DNA from: Naumovozyma dairenensis CBS 421
Taxonomy: Eukaryota > Ascomycota > Saccharomycetes > Saccharomycetales > Saccharomycetaceae
Length of the DNA stretch: 64,000 nt
Reading direction: 5' to 3'
Assembly: GCF_000227115.2 (NCBI RefSeq)
Contig: NC_016484.1
Coordinates: 620,001-684,000, forward strand
In this document: positions 29,723 to 42,063 of the stretch, one piece after another
Layout of the letters: every line of letters begins with the position of its first letter
How positions within the stretch are numbered: position 1 is the stretch's first letter
Notes under the pieces: model-generated
What the model was told of the DNA's origin: nothing
Database searches by the model: none
Seen by the model: only the letters and a program-made list of their open reading frames with translations
Translations under genes and position numbers: made by a program

Positions 29723-31855
29723 TTACGTTCCAAACATACTTTGATATGATGTATATATCATACTGATACCTCCGAATACCACTAGAATATGATCCAGTAC
29801 TAGTTTCCATTTCGAAGGGTCACCCGATGGTGACTGACTTCGACTTCGACTTCGAAGGTGCAGTAGTGGAGGATAAATATAAACCAAAGGTATGCAAGCG
29901 AATGAACCAATTAAAGAAACAACTTTATCTAAATTATCCACTTCATAATATGCAAATATAATGACGAATGAAACAATGATCGATCTGACAAAATTTTTGA
30001 GCCATTTCACTTTCCAATTTGCCTTCCCAGAATTTAATCTAAATTCAACATCACATCTATCACCATCCCCTTCCACGTATATTTTCGTAAATCTAGGAAA
30101 CACTTTATTTTCTATTATCTTAATCGCTGGAAACATTTGTAATGGTGTAGATAACATAATAGCCAAGGAATAAAATAATTGAATGGAAATGACAAATATA
30201 CTATCTTGTGGTAAATTCAATAAAATGACAACCTCTGTGCTAGAACCATATGATAGGTAGCCAATGGAGGCAATAGTAATAAAGAGAAATGTAGCTGCTA
30301 TCAACACGAATCCTAACACTAACGGGAATTTTTCTGGATTTTTCATTGAATCTTGTATTGGAATAATTAGCCCAATTCCTTCAAATGCAAAAATTGCTGT
30401 ACCAATAAACATTGTCCAGCGATCTGAATTTAAACCTGGTATCACTCCCGCTGCAGGATGCAAATGTAATTCTAGGAATAGATGCCTAACTAAGAAGAAT
30501 AAAACGATTGCTAATCCTGTCATGACGAAGACATTGGCAATTAATGAAGGTAATGAAAGTTTAGAAACTTTCCTTGACAAATGATAATGGGATGAAAAAA
30601 ATAATTGGAAACCCATTAGGTAAATAAAATTTATATCTTCCAAAAGGAAGAAATTCTGACAAAATGCATTCAAGTTCTTGGCGGTGAATATCATATATGC
30701 TGCTGAAAACCCTAATTGTGTTAATACCAATGAAAAAAGAATGATAAATTTCATAGAAGGACCATATAATTTCAATCCTATATCACCAAATGAAGATTGC
30801 CCTGTGGCTACTTTTGCCTTTGTTAAGATATAGTAACACCAATACGAATAGATACCAAAGAAAAACAACATAATGATTGAGAATAACAACCCACCATTAT
30901 GGAATGCGGCAGGAAGAAACAGTATACCAGTACCCATAAAGGATTTCAACAATAATAGAAAGGTCTTTGCTGTGGAAGTGGTACCTCTTGCTGAATGAAT
31001 TGCAGCTTTCGATAATCTACTTTGGGAAGGCAATAAAGGAGTTCTTTCCGTCGTCGACAGTAGATATTCGTTATCATCTTGTAAAAAATCATCTTCAAAT
31101 GATTCACCAGCGAAATGACCGTATATATAGAGAAATTCTAAGAAATTTCTCGTTAAGAATGGAATTTTATCAAAATTTTCAGCTCCATCGGATAAAGCAT
31201 CAGAGTTTATTGAAAAGTTAGATGATGTTGGCCTCAAATGGTTTTGTTGTTGCTGTTCTTGCCTTACTTTATTAACAATAAACTCCCGTCTAAATCCACC
31301 TGGTACATTCAATCCACTGGCAGTGGATTGTCTTCTTTTATTTTCCATCGCTAGAACTATATCTTCGGTAGATTTGACCATTATATTATTTTTACAGTTG
31401 TTGCTTGTTGCAATCTTATATATGTCTCGTGTTATATCAGCACCAATCTTGCCGATGTTATGATCATCTACGCTGTCGATATGCCCATCAATATTTGATA
31501 TTTTCTCAGAGGGTGTCAAATAGACACTTGGTGAACTAACACCTCTCTTAGATGGATCAGAAGGAGTTACATTTTGATCTTGTTGGAAATGATCGGTGAG
31601 ATAACTTGCTCTTAAGCTATGTATAATATCATCTTCATTGCCAGACTCATTCATTTTAAAATTTGGAGATCTTATGTCAATCATAACATGCGAATCAACG
31701 CTCTTCTGCAAACTTGGTCTCAATGACTGTGCCATTGAACCTTTCCGACTAAATGAACTCGAACCATTGGCGGTTGATAATTTCCGGCAGGGTATCCTGA
31801 TATCTCTGGAGATACCTGAGCTTCGTCTCGCATCTGATGTACTATTGTTTTCCAT
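29723..31855 (-). CDS. AVT4: Avt4, vacuolar amino acid exporter
   Basis: A 710-residue protein (S. cerevisiae Avt4: 713) of the AAAP family, exporting neutral and some basic amino acids from the vacuole. A long cytosolic Ser-rich N-terminus (about 290 residues) carries phosphosite-like repeats. The transporter core begins STAKTFLLLLKSFMGTGILF, followed by FHNGGLLFSIIMLF, YWCYYILTKAK, an LGFSAAYMIFTAKNL stretch and the conserved AIFAFEGIGLIIPI segment. About eleven membrane spans lie between residues 295 and 700. The closest relative within yeast is Avt3; the neighbours MIC27 and POL1 point to AVT4. Confidence 0.93.
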   Translation of the reverse strand: MENNSTSDARRSSGISRDIRIPCRKLSTANGSSSFSRKGSMAQSLRPSLQKSVDSHVMIDIRSPNFKMNESGNEDDIIHSLRASYLTDHFQQDQNVTPSDPSKRGVSSPSVYLTPSEKISNIDGHIDSVDDHNIGKIGADITRDIYKIATSNNCKNNIMVKSTEDIVLAMENKRRQSTASGLNVPGGFRREFIVNKVRQEQQQQNHLRPTSSNFSINSDALSDGAENFDKIPFLTRNFLEFLYIYGHFAGESFEDDFLQDDNEYLLSTTERTPLLPSQSRLSKAAIHSARGTTSTAKTFLLLLKSFMGTGILFLPAAFHNGGLLFSIIMLFFFGIYSYWCYYILTKAKVATGQSSFGDIGLKLYGPSMKFIILFSLVLTQLGFSAAYMIFTAKNLNAFCQNFFLLEDINFIYLMGFQLFFSSHYHLSRKVSKLSLPSLIANVFVMTGLAIVLFFLVRHLFLELHLHPAAGVIPGLNSDRWTMFIGTAIFAFEGIGLIIPIQDSMKNPEKFPLVLGFVLIAATFLFITIASIGYLSYGSSTEVVILLNLPQDSIFVISIQLFYSLAIMLSTPLQMFPAIKIIENKVFPRFTKIYVEGDGDRCDVEFRLNSGKANWKVKWLKNFVRSIIVSFVIIFAYYEVDNLDKVVSLIGSFACIPLVYIYPPLLHLRSRSRSQSPSGDPSKWKLVLDHILVVFGGISMIYTSYQSMFGT

Positions 31856-32447
31856 CTTTAATATGCGTTAGATTTCGATGACAATATAGTCAGCCTTTAC
31901 TGTTACGGACAAACGTTCTTTTGGTTAGATATATCTACGCTTTTATTTGTCAATAATGAATAGTCGCTTTTATCTCGAATTTTTGAAAATATACAAAATC
32001 ACTTTTGGGTAGTGTAGATAATATCAAGAAAGTCCAAAGGTATATACTTGTATTCATTGTGCAGGATCAAATAAATCAGTTGCACTGAAGTGCATTGGAT
32101 ATTATTTCTCTCGAATGGTGCATATAACTTTATAGATTCTCGAAGCAGATAAGCCTTATCGGAGAATTCGTCAACATTACAGCTTCACCTATTATTTGAT
32201 AGCGTCACACAACAGTTTTCCTTATGGCTAGAGAGAAAAAGTTTCCAAAAACCATTTGATAAGTTACTGTTCTGAAACCGTAGCTAATCTATTATAGGTC
32301 TAGAGCGTTGTAACATGCTAAATAGAAAAGCAGTAACATTCAATTATGTCTTAATATTATAGGTAATAAAATACAAAAGAAATCTATGTGTAAAGAGAAA
32401 TAAGACCTTTATTTAACCAATGCTACTCTCAGAATATTACATCATTT
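31856..32447. other. Intergenic: POL1 3' end and AVT4 promoter
   Basis: A 592-bp AT-rich spacer between tandem minus-strand genes. No gene or clear motif is seen. Confidence 0.5.
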
Positions 32448-35400
32448 TTATGCCATAAACTCGAATATGCTGCCCATATCAACATAACGACGACCACAAT
32501 CACTCAAGTATTTCTGTACCACTCCTCGATTAACCTCGAATAATTCCCTATTTTGTTCACTTAATGCACGGATTGAGGAATCATTTAGTTTTTCCGTTGG
32601 GAAATCTGGATCTCCTTCATGGTATAATGGTTTGATTTCTTGGTTCTTGTTTTTCTCTCTATCGAACAAAGAATCAAAATAAAGTAGTTGGTTATACAAT
32701 TGTTTATCTGTGTATCTGTATCTCATCACACCCGTGCAACCGTCATTGAGACAACGTTTACCAAAGACAGATATCTGTCTTGTTACGTTACCGCAGGTGA
32801 TGTCATCACATATTAACCATCCAGCATAGTAGAGCGATATGTGTGAACGTATCGAGCTTTCTAGTTGTGATGTTAATTGAATGGTGCTAAATATTTTCTC
32901 ACAATTCTTACATTGAAGACCATTATAACACATCAAATAATGATTCGATGGAACAATACCACCAAATGGAAATTCACTGGAACAATTTGGACAGTGTAAA
33001 TCTAAAGTAGTAGCATCTTTAAATCTTTCCATATCAGAGATGGTTGTTTCTAAAGGTTGCAGAGCATCGATATTGTTAGAGTTTATATTGTCGTTTCTTC
33101 TTAAATATTTCTTACTATCCAGACCCAAAGCTTCACTTAATCTCACGACATCGAAACTTTCTATTCTTTCTAATAGTCTTTCCACTGGTGAAAAGATTTG
33201 TTTCTCTAGATAATATTCAGCATCAGGAATCAACTTGTTACTTTTCACCATAACTTCATTCAATGCGAAAGCTCTATCAGCAGGGCTGAGTTTCTCGTCC
33301 TCTTTTCCTTCTTCTTGTTTTCCTTTTGTTATTACGAACGTAATGACAGAACCAGCTTTGACAACTCTACCAGCTTTACGCATCTTGAGGGCAACCTGGA
33401 CGGCTGGCATATTTTTACCACCAGGGTATGCTTGTGGATCCTTTGATAATTTCATATTAATCTTATATTTATCAACTCTGATTTCATTGTTTTCCATTTT
33501 ATTTCTTATATCTTCGAGGTAACCATATATTTCTTGTAATGCAGCTTCAGGATCTTTATCTGAGAGAATTGTGTTCAAAACATGGGTAGACACATCCTTA
33601 GATAATGGGCAAAATTCACGACGTTTCATATCTAAACCTTTCACCTCTAAAGTTAAACGTTCAGAACCGTCCTTATTTAATGTCACATTCAAAGCAGCAT
33701 ATTTTTTCTTAGCATGTAGTAGTAATCTCTTGAACACATTATCAATATCAATTTCTAGTAATTTATAGCGTTCATTAACCAGTTTTTTGAAATCATTACC
33801 AATTTTAATTGCGTCAGCGTATGTATCACAACCAGTATCAATCATAACAGAATCTGTATCACCATAAACAACGAGTAAATTCATACTTTCAGCCAATTGT
33901 CTAGTATTCATTAAAATTTCTCTACCTTTATTTGTGACAAGCATGGCAAGCGGTTTAGCATAGAATCTACTATTCACGTAACCTAAACAACCATACATGG
34001 AATTAGCAGTTAATTTCAAAGCTTGTTGTCTAATATCACATTGAATCTTCTTATGTGGATCTGTTTCAGTCTTCATAATTTTCTTAACTTCACGACGACG
34101 ATCCACTAAATTAGCCAATAATCGTGGTAAGACACCTTGTGCAATATCAGAGGAAGGTACCTCGGGAAGTTCATCAATATCATCTTGATTTCTTTCCACA
34201 GTAGTGAAACAAATATTATACTCCTGAATAATGGATGGATATAAAGAATTGAAATCCATGACCAAGATATAGTTTTTGTGAAGTCCCTTTTCTGGTTCGA
34301 AAACTAACCCACCTTGATATTTAGCTTTTTTGGAGGAAACTGGAGCGTCACCATCTTGTTGATCTCCCATTTGCTTTCTTTGCCTTTGGGTTCTCATTTT
34401 ATTGGTTTCCTTATCAGGTACAATAAAACCGTTTCTAGTGAATTCATGTAATAAAATATATTCATTTCTACCGGCCCTAGTACCGCCTAAAGTTTGAGCC
34501 CATGCGTTACCAGCTAAGTTCGTTAATTGTTTAGTTAATGATAGCATTTGGATTCTAAAGGATATTTCAGCTGTAATAAGTGAGTTGGTAATATTTTCCT
34601 GAAGTGCCATTGTTAATAAATTGGTATCATCTTGATATTGTGGATTTTGATAATTAATATCTAAAGGTTTATGATTACCATCACAGGTGACTTGATACAT
34701 TTCAGATAAATCCCAGCTTTGACATTTAGGAGTCAAAGATTGACCCATTTCATTGCCAATATCACATAATAATCTACCAGCAAATAAATCACGAATGTAA
34801 AAATGATTCATACCAGAAGTACCCTTGCCAAACCTCTCTGGCCAAGTTTTCTTAGAACGACGACCAATTGTACTGAAAGTAGGGATTTTCAAATCATAAA
34901 TTCTATGAACCAAAACATCTAAATATACACTATCTAAACGATGGCCAATTAATACGTCAGCATCATTTACTTTCATTAACGCACAAAAACATTGTAGTAA
35001 TGTTTTTTCATCATTAAATAACCTAAGGTTACCATTCAATTTTTGTTTCGCTAATGCAGCCAACCCCAATGGGAATGAAGTACCTTGTGGTGGTCTAAGT
35101 AAAGTGATAATAGAATCTGGTTTCAAACCTTCTGGAATAGGAGAATCAAGTGATATTCGATTGAAGATTGACATTGTTATGGAGACGATTTCTTGTTTAT
35201 TTGCTTTAGGGTTCATCATTGTTTGCAAGGACAAAGATATTGACTTCAAATCTGGAATTGTCTTAATATCCAAGGGAATAACATTTTGAGGTTTATTAAC
35301 AGCAACTTCAATACTACAATGAGACGCATTTTGAAGTGCTGTAAAATCGCCATCTTTAATTTCTAACCAGCATGGCCCCATAATTTTATTCTGAACTACA

Positions 35401-36875
35401 AAGGCTTCAAAAATATTTGTGTTCCCACCGAAAACATGACTAAATGTATCACTTGATAAATCTGGTGGAATCAAATCATTACTACTCTTCGGAGTATTAA
35501 ATGGCATTAAGACTTTCAAATAGTTAGCCTCATGTGGTATATCTGGTAATTCAAAAGCATATTTTTTTTTCTCTGGCTTGGCCCTAATATTATCAAGACC
35601 ATATTTTTCCAATAATAATGGAACAATTTCTTCATGAATTTCTTCTGGAGTATTATTTTCTCTTGGTAAAAAATATAATTCTCTACAGAGACCATTTATT
35701 TGAACCATGGCTGAGATAAAGGAGCCATCTAAAGTTTTTGCCTTACCAAATAAAACCAATGTATTGTTCACTTCAGTGAAATCTAACCAGAAAAATTGGA
35801 ATGAGCCTGTTTTGGTATCCACAATTTGATCTTTAGTATATCTAGCTGAACTGAAAGTTAGATTTTGGGCCGTTGAAGAATATACTGGTTTCTTCTCGAC
35901 GTTTTTGATATTGGCTAGTGGTGTACCTGGAGCAGTAACGAAGGGAGATGTTGCAGGATTACTCTTGGATGTGAAATTAATTTGTCTTTTTGCCGTGACA
36001 CTCCTTAGAGTTCTCCTTGTATACACTATATCGTCATCGTCACTGTCGTCACCAACGTTGCTTTTTGGTTCAGCATTATCTGTCGTACTATCGATATCAT
36101 TGTTTTCTTCAATTTCTGCTTTAGTTCTGACCATAGTTGGTGAATTTTCAACATCTTGCATTAAACTCTCTATGTCGTCCTCCACTCTATCGTTCATTTT
36201 GACTTTATGAGATTTCAAAGGAGATGAATCCATCATATCAAGGTCTTTGTCGATACTTGAGTTTATATCAACTTTAAGTTTCTTATTATTCAATTGCTCA
36301 CTGTTATTGAATGATCTTTTTCTTGGTCTCATACTATTTAAAGGTGAAGATGGAAGTTTCTTTGGTATTAATTTAGCTTTGGTTTTTCAATGTCACCTGC
36401 ATCAAACTCACCTAAAATATCATCGAAATCATCAATAGCAATAGATTTCTTACTGAAATTCGTGGTATTAGTAATGGATGATAATTTACTTGAAATGTTT
36501 TTTTTTGTAATGTTGTGCACGTAACATATCACTAATTTTATTCTTGTTATATTTCAGTTTCTTCATATTTGCATCCCCATCAACATCCCCGTCATCATTA
36601 TTGTCATCATCATCATAATGTTTATTCGATCTTGAATTCCAATTTTCATCATCGACACCACGATCAACATAACCGTCACCGTCATCATCTACAACGAAAT
36701 CATCTTGTAATAATTTTTGACGTTGTCTTTTTCTATATTCCTTTTCATCTATGATATCATATAATTTGGTATCATCTTCTTGATCTTCTAATTCATCATC
36801 ACTGATTGATAACCCTTTACGTTTTGCCTTAAGTTTTTTAAGAATTTCCAATTTGTTTTTGCTGGTAGAACTCAT
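32448..36875 (-). CDS. POL1: DNA polymerase alpha catalytic subunit, with two compensating frameshifts
   Basis: Catalytic subunit of Pol alpha-primase, which starts Okazaki fragments. The main frame (36332 down to 32448) has motif A ([10 protein letters not shown]), motif B ([12 protein letters not shown]), motif C (YGDTDS) and two C-terminal Cys4 clusters. The true N-terminus lies upstream: 36875-36486 encodes [19 protein letters not shown] and [20 protein letters not shown], matching S. cerevisiae Pol1, then meets a stop. Between the two, the conserved [10 protein letters not shown] segment lies in another frame. A single-base excess at A9 (plus-strand T9, 36498-36506) and a single-base lack near A5 (36383-36387) would explain it, giving about 1475 residues (S. 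cerevisiae 1468). Because the gene is essential, assembly error is the simplest reading. Confidence 0.93.
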
Positions 36876-38158
36876 GCCTTTTTTTAACGAAGCTTATAAT
36901 AAGTTTGTGAATTGAGATTAGTGTAAGGAAGTATGTAAGTAAAATAGCGGGTTGGTGAGCTTTTCCAGATATTATTAAATTTGGGAGAGCAAGAAGGTTT
37001 ATTATTATTTTGTTTTTAGTTCTTCAAGAATGAAATGAAGATAGATCTTGTTCTTCGAATTTACTTTATTCGAGATAAAATAGTTTACGCGTCATCTTGA
37101 AGCAGCACGCGTAAACAATCTGAACGCGTCATTCCCGTCAATATCAAGTCGATTTGCTAAGAATTTTTTATAGTACGTAGTTATTTGGTGATTTCCAATA
37201 CTGGAAGCTTCTACTGTTCCTCTTTCTATTGTTCTTTTCATGATCTGATGTAGATGAGGACTGCTTTCATCATATTAATTGTAAAGAAGCTTCCATTGGG
37301 GTTCAAACATATCTGATGGAATAGTCTAATCGACCAATATAATAACATTGCTAGAGGTACTTTATTTCTTTTTGGTATTTTACTGCCCTCCATTAACAAT
37401 ATATATATATATATATATATACGTTACTTAATTTTTATATAATAAGCATAAAACGAGAATAAGATGAATATCTTAAGGTTCTAAGATTGGTAAGGTATCA
37501 GTCAACTATTCTGAATTGTGTGTGAATCGAGTGAGTGAGCTCCACCGCCACTCATACTTAACATTTTCCCTCTTTAACATGACTTATTTTTTTTTTGTTA
37601 TTGACAAGACTTCTGACATGTATTTGTCTAAGGTAAACAAAGACAGCTAACATAGTAGGTTGATCTGACTTTTATAGTCCTGTCAGACTATAAAGATCAG
37701 CTCAACTTTCCGGAGTTGAACGTTTGGTATAGTGCAACCCAGACACCCATACCCGTCAGGTCCATCGCAGATACTTTCTCTTTTTCTTTTTCACAATTTT
37801 TTTCACGTTTTCGACGTTTCAATATTAGTCAACTACTCTACGTACTACACAACACAGTTTTTGCCATTATATTTGGTAAACTATGGCAACCTCTTGCATT
37901 TTGAAGACTTGATGTTTACAATCTAAAACGAGTGTAAGAAACAGTACACTATCATTATAACAATATCATCTCATTCCGAGGACATCATTTGTTGTATCAC
38001 GAACTTTCCTTGCTGAAAGAACAAGCATCACCGTCTTTTTATAACATTACCAGAAAGAAAAACAAAAAACTGTGGCTAATAATAATACAGCAAATTAAAT
38101 ATTGATTACAGAAGCAAAAAAACTACAACACGTATCTCACAGCCACCAAAAAAAAGAA
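36876..38158. other. Divergent POL1/MET4 intergenic region
   Basis: A 1.28-kb region with three MCB boxes near POL1 (37087-37129), a TA tract at about 37399-37422, and a Rap1-like ACACCCATAC at 37743-37752. Short ATG frames around 37716-37926 look random. Confidence 0.6.
37087..37129. promoter_or_regulatory. Three MCB boxes (MBF) in POL1 promoter
   Basis: Exact ACGCGT at 37087-37092, 37107-37112 and 37124-37129, about 210-255 bp before the POL1 ATG at 36875. Clustered MCBs drive G1/S transcription of replication genes, and POL1 is a classic MBF target. Confidence 0.9.
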
Positions 38159-40188
38159 ATGGACAGTATTAGCACACGTGATACTGATAAAGATAAGAAT
38201 ATAGCAAATTCTTATAAGCAAGAATTTGCAAACCTGTTCGGGTCAGATAATATTCCACATAACAATAGCACGAATATTGTACCAACACCTACCAGTTCTT
38301 CGACCGATGGCAATACTATAGGCGGCTCAAATTTATTATCGAATAATAATAATAATACTACTAATATCAGCAACACCGATGGCTTTGACAGTAATATTAC
38401 ACCAAGTATACTATTGGAACAACTAGCGTATGTAGATAATATACTACCCTCCTTAGAACAAGATTTCGGTAATTTAGACTCATGGATCCTAGGTGAGTCT
38501 AACAACAACAATAATAGCCATCCAAACCAATTGAATAACAACAACAACAACAACAACACTAATAATGATATAATAGGTTCCTTCAGTAGCAATACTATGA
38601 TCATGAATAATATGAACTCCTTTGGCTTAGATGAACAATTAGCTGTAGAATTAAGTGCATTCGCTGATGAATCATTCATATTCCCAGATGAAGATAAACC
38701 ACCGAGAAATGATGATGACGATGCTAACGATGGTGATGATGATAAAGAACATGATGATATCGAATCATCTCTTCATACAACGTTCAATAATGATAACACT
38801 AGTAATGATACGCAGCAAATCGATGGGAAAAAGAAGAAATCACATTTTTTGACTCAAAGGAAAAATAACTTCTTAAAATCACAATATGAACAATCTAAAT
38901 TAAGGTTCTCTTCAAAGAGAAATAATAATAATAATAATAATATGAATATGAATACAAATGAATCATCACAACATATCAACAGTCCGTCAAATAGTAATAG
39001 CAATCATGGCGGGTTCACTAATTTTGAAGTAGATGATGATTCCATGATAACTACAACTCCAACTACAACTACAACAAATAACTCAACTAATATGGATACT
39101 CTATATCAAAGGTATCATCCAACTAATGCTTCTCCATTGAATAATGTAATAATACCATTCCAATCACCGTCACCATCGCAATCACCATCGCAATCGCAAT
39201 CGCAATCACAGTTACATTCTCCGATTATGGATACAAATACTAATAACAGTAGGAACAATAGCCTTAATAATAATAGTAATGATACTGAAAATTATTCTTC
39301 AAGATCTCAACATAATGAAACCATACCTAATTCACCATATGTGATACCAACTTCTTTTACCCATGATTCAACCAATAATAATTACCAACAGCAACAGCAA
39401 ACGGTGAATAATAATATTGAAATGCCCGACTATTCAAAAATACCTACAGCCACTTTAGCAAGCTTACATCCCCGTATTAAAATACCGCCAGGTGCATATA
39501 ATTCATTACGTAATTCAGGGTTTAAACCAGATCAAATAGACGCAATCTCTGTAATAATAGCTTACAATGAACAACAAAAATTAAAACATAATAATAATTC
39601 ATCTTCACCTTCCCTTTCCCCTTCCTCTTCATTCTCATCCTCTTTTGTGCATACCAATTCGAAAGAAAATAGGAATAGTAATTCTACAACTACGACTACA
39701 ACGACGAATGACGACGATGAAGGTGCTACCTCAAGGAATGCTCATTTATTATTGAACTTATTATCAAATGGAAACACATTCACTCATCCTGCGGTGCCTA
39801 CTCCTCCGGTACCTATTCCTGCTACAAATGTCGCTCGTATTACTGAACAAAATACAATGGTACCGTTTCAAGATAAGAAAAGGAAAAAAGTGAAATTGAT
39901 AACAATAATACTAGGGAAATGAAGAAAACTAAAAGTGAACCAACGATAATAAACGTGACGAGGAAGAAATCTAATGAATTGAAAAAAAATAAAGAAAAAC
40001 AATTGGAAGACTCATTGAATGAATTAAATCAATTAGCTTTATCTTTACAAGATAAAATTAGTAATTTAGAAATGGAAAATAAACTTTTGAAAAAGTTGGT
40101 TCATAATACAATGGATAATAATAATACCGATGATGCTGAACAACAACAACAACAAGGAGAAAGCAAGGAGGAAGAAAAAAGTGTATAG
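38159..40188 (+). CDS. MET4: Met4, sulphur-pathway activator; bZIP separated by a frameshift
   Basis: Transcriptional activator of the sulphur amino acid pathway, recruited to DNA by Cbf1-Met28 and Met31/32 and controlled by SCF-Met30. The start is the first ATG at 38159 (the frame is open from 38102). Diagnostic blocks match S. cerevisiae Met4: ILLEQLAYVDN, LDEQLAVELSAFADESF followed by IFPDEDKP, and a GAYNSLRNSGF domain. The first frame ends at TGA 39920-39922, after 587 codons. The leucine zipper (LEDSLNELNQLALSLQ, then KISNLEMENKLLKKL, Leu every seventh residue) lies in the -1 frame and ends at 40188. The shift must fall within 39877-39919, where an A6 run (39884-39889) is the likely spot. 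One added base gives about 676 residues, near the S. cerevisiae length. Confidence 0.9.
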
Positions 40189-42063
40189 AGTTATATATAT
40201 ATATATATATATATATATGCGTATATGTGTATATGTGTGTTTTCACTTTAAAAATTATTAACTTCTATTATAAGAATTAAAGAGAATAATCTGCTTTTAT
40301 AGGAGAATATATATTATATATTAGTTTTAATAAAACAATAAAGTGGCGGGGATCGAAAAGACTACCATTAGACTCTGACTCTATCTCTCTATTTAGAATT
40401 TTATTACACCTTAATAGCTTCTATTTCTTAAAATTAAAAGAATGTATAATAATATATCAAAAGTAAACTGATAAGGAAAAAAATGCTAATTCCAAGCCGT
40501 CTCACATACAATGGAGTGGAGTAGTTTTTGTTCTGTTTTTGATCCCTTTGTGTTCGATTACCTCATTCGGGATTTGTGGATGGTGTGAGGGCGCTAGCAT
40601 CTTAAATTTTTGTTTTCTGAAGTTTGAAGAAACCGGAGTTTTGTATTTTAGTGACTACCGTTCTTTAGTTCTCCGAGATTTTCATTTCGGCGTCATACAA
40701 TCTTTTCTGACAGCATCCATACATAAGCAAAATAAATACAAAGTTGATAGTGGTGTCAGGACTTGACTGTCCGATAAAAATGATATTCTTTTATTATCTT
40801 TGGTATATTTTTGGAGCAGAATTGAACCAGAGAGCACTTATTAGGAGGATAAATAAAACTATATGCAATTGAATCGAGTGCTTCAATACGTTCCCGCGCA
40901 ACACAAAACAAAGAAAACCAAAAACAACAACAGAAGCGTACTTTAAATTCACCATATTGAGGTTCAAAGCATTCAACTACTTCGAAAAGGGTTTTCCAAA
41001 AGCAAAAAAAATGTAGTGGGAATATTTTTAAAAAACAAGCGAAAGAAAATTTCAATTGTAATTGTCGACCTTTTTCCCCACTTATAGACAGGTCGGTGGT
41101 TTTCCAATAAGTGTTTTTATCTCTTCATACTCTTATTTGTTATTTGAGAGTTTGATAGTGTATTTATTCTTTATTGGGACACAGAATATATATAACCAAA
41201 ACCATACTTATAACAAAAAAAAGAAATACTTCCTAAAATATAGTGAAGCCTTGAACGAGGAAGATAACGGTGAATTTCTAAGATTAGTAGTGCTTACTAG
41301 CTCAGAGAAGAACCAGAAGGAGTTAGAGTGGAATGGAATCTTTGCGGAGTTCGGTCTCCATCAACGACGTATACCACCGTTCAACATCTACGTCGCTGAC
41401 ACTTCCTGATTACGTAGACATCGTACAAGTGGGACTATATAGGGGTAATTATAGTATACTATTAGTATATAGTATATACGTAGTATGGATATAGTATTAT
41501 CGTATTTTAGTATTGAGACAGAGAAGAAGACGCTTCGGCGTAGAAAGTTTCCGCATTATGTTTAGACTATAAGTTTTGAGATAAACCCAAAGGAGCGTCG
41601 GTGACGGCGTTTTGGTGTTAGCGTCAGTGTTATTATTGTTAGAAGACATGGTATATTAGTAAAAGATAGCTGAATATGCAGTTATTTTACTTGCAAAAGA
41701 TTGTTGTTTTCTATGTATGAACTATATAATAATAATAATAGAACGGAAAGGAAATAGTATATAAAAAATATAAACTGTCCTCCTTTTTATATGTTTCTCG
41801 AATAGTGTTATTTCTCTAATCTATATCTCGACCCCCTGATGGATTTCCTTAAAGTAATAATTATCCCTTGAAATTATATTTTGTGTCTAAGACACGTTTC
41901 TACAATAGCTATTATGGAATACAGTAATCCGTTGCACGCCATCAGATATTTCTATCTATACGATGATGTGTTCCCATTAATACTGTGCATCATATATAAC
42001 TTATCTGAAACTTCGTTGCTTCTGTGTTTTAGTCTATAACTCTCCATTCAACTGTTCCGTTTC
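40189..42063. other. Gene-poor region downstream of MET4
   Basis: Begins with a TA tract (about 40193-40219) right after the MET4 stop. It contains AT-rich sequence and open frames without ATG starts (for example 41062-41409), which I do not support as genes. LEU4, expected here from S. cerevisiae order, is not found. Confidence 0.6.

Noticed and set aside
36447..36489. Tiny intron as explanation of the POL1 frame break
   Set aside because: A TACTAAT-like word and CAG occur, but the only donor is GTAAAT and the intron would be about 37 nt, too short for yeast. The segment also encodes conserved Pol1 sequence in another frame.
39877..39919. Programmed -1 ribosomal frameshift in MET4
   Set aside because: No X XXY YYZ heptamer in the zero frame; A AAA AAG is present but out of phase. 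A homopolymer error is simpler.
41062..41409. 115-codon plus-strand frame between MET4 and INP52
   Set aside because: It begins at TTG and has no ATG. The predicted product has no family resemblance that I recognise, and base composition is that of spacer DNA.
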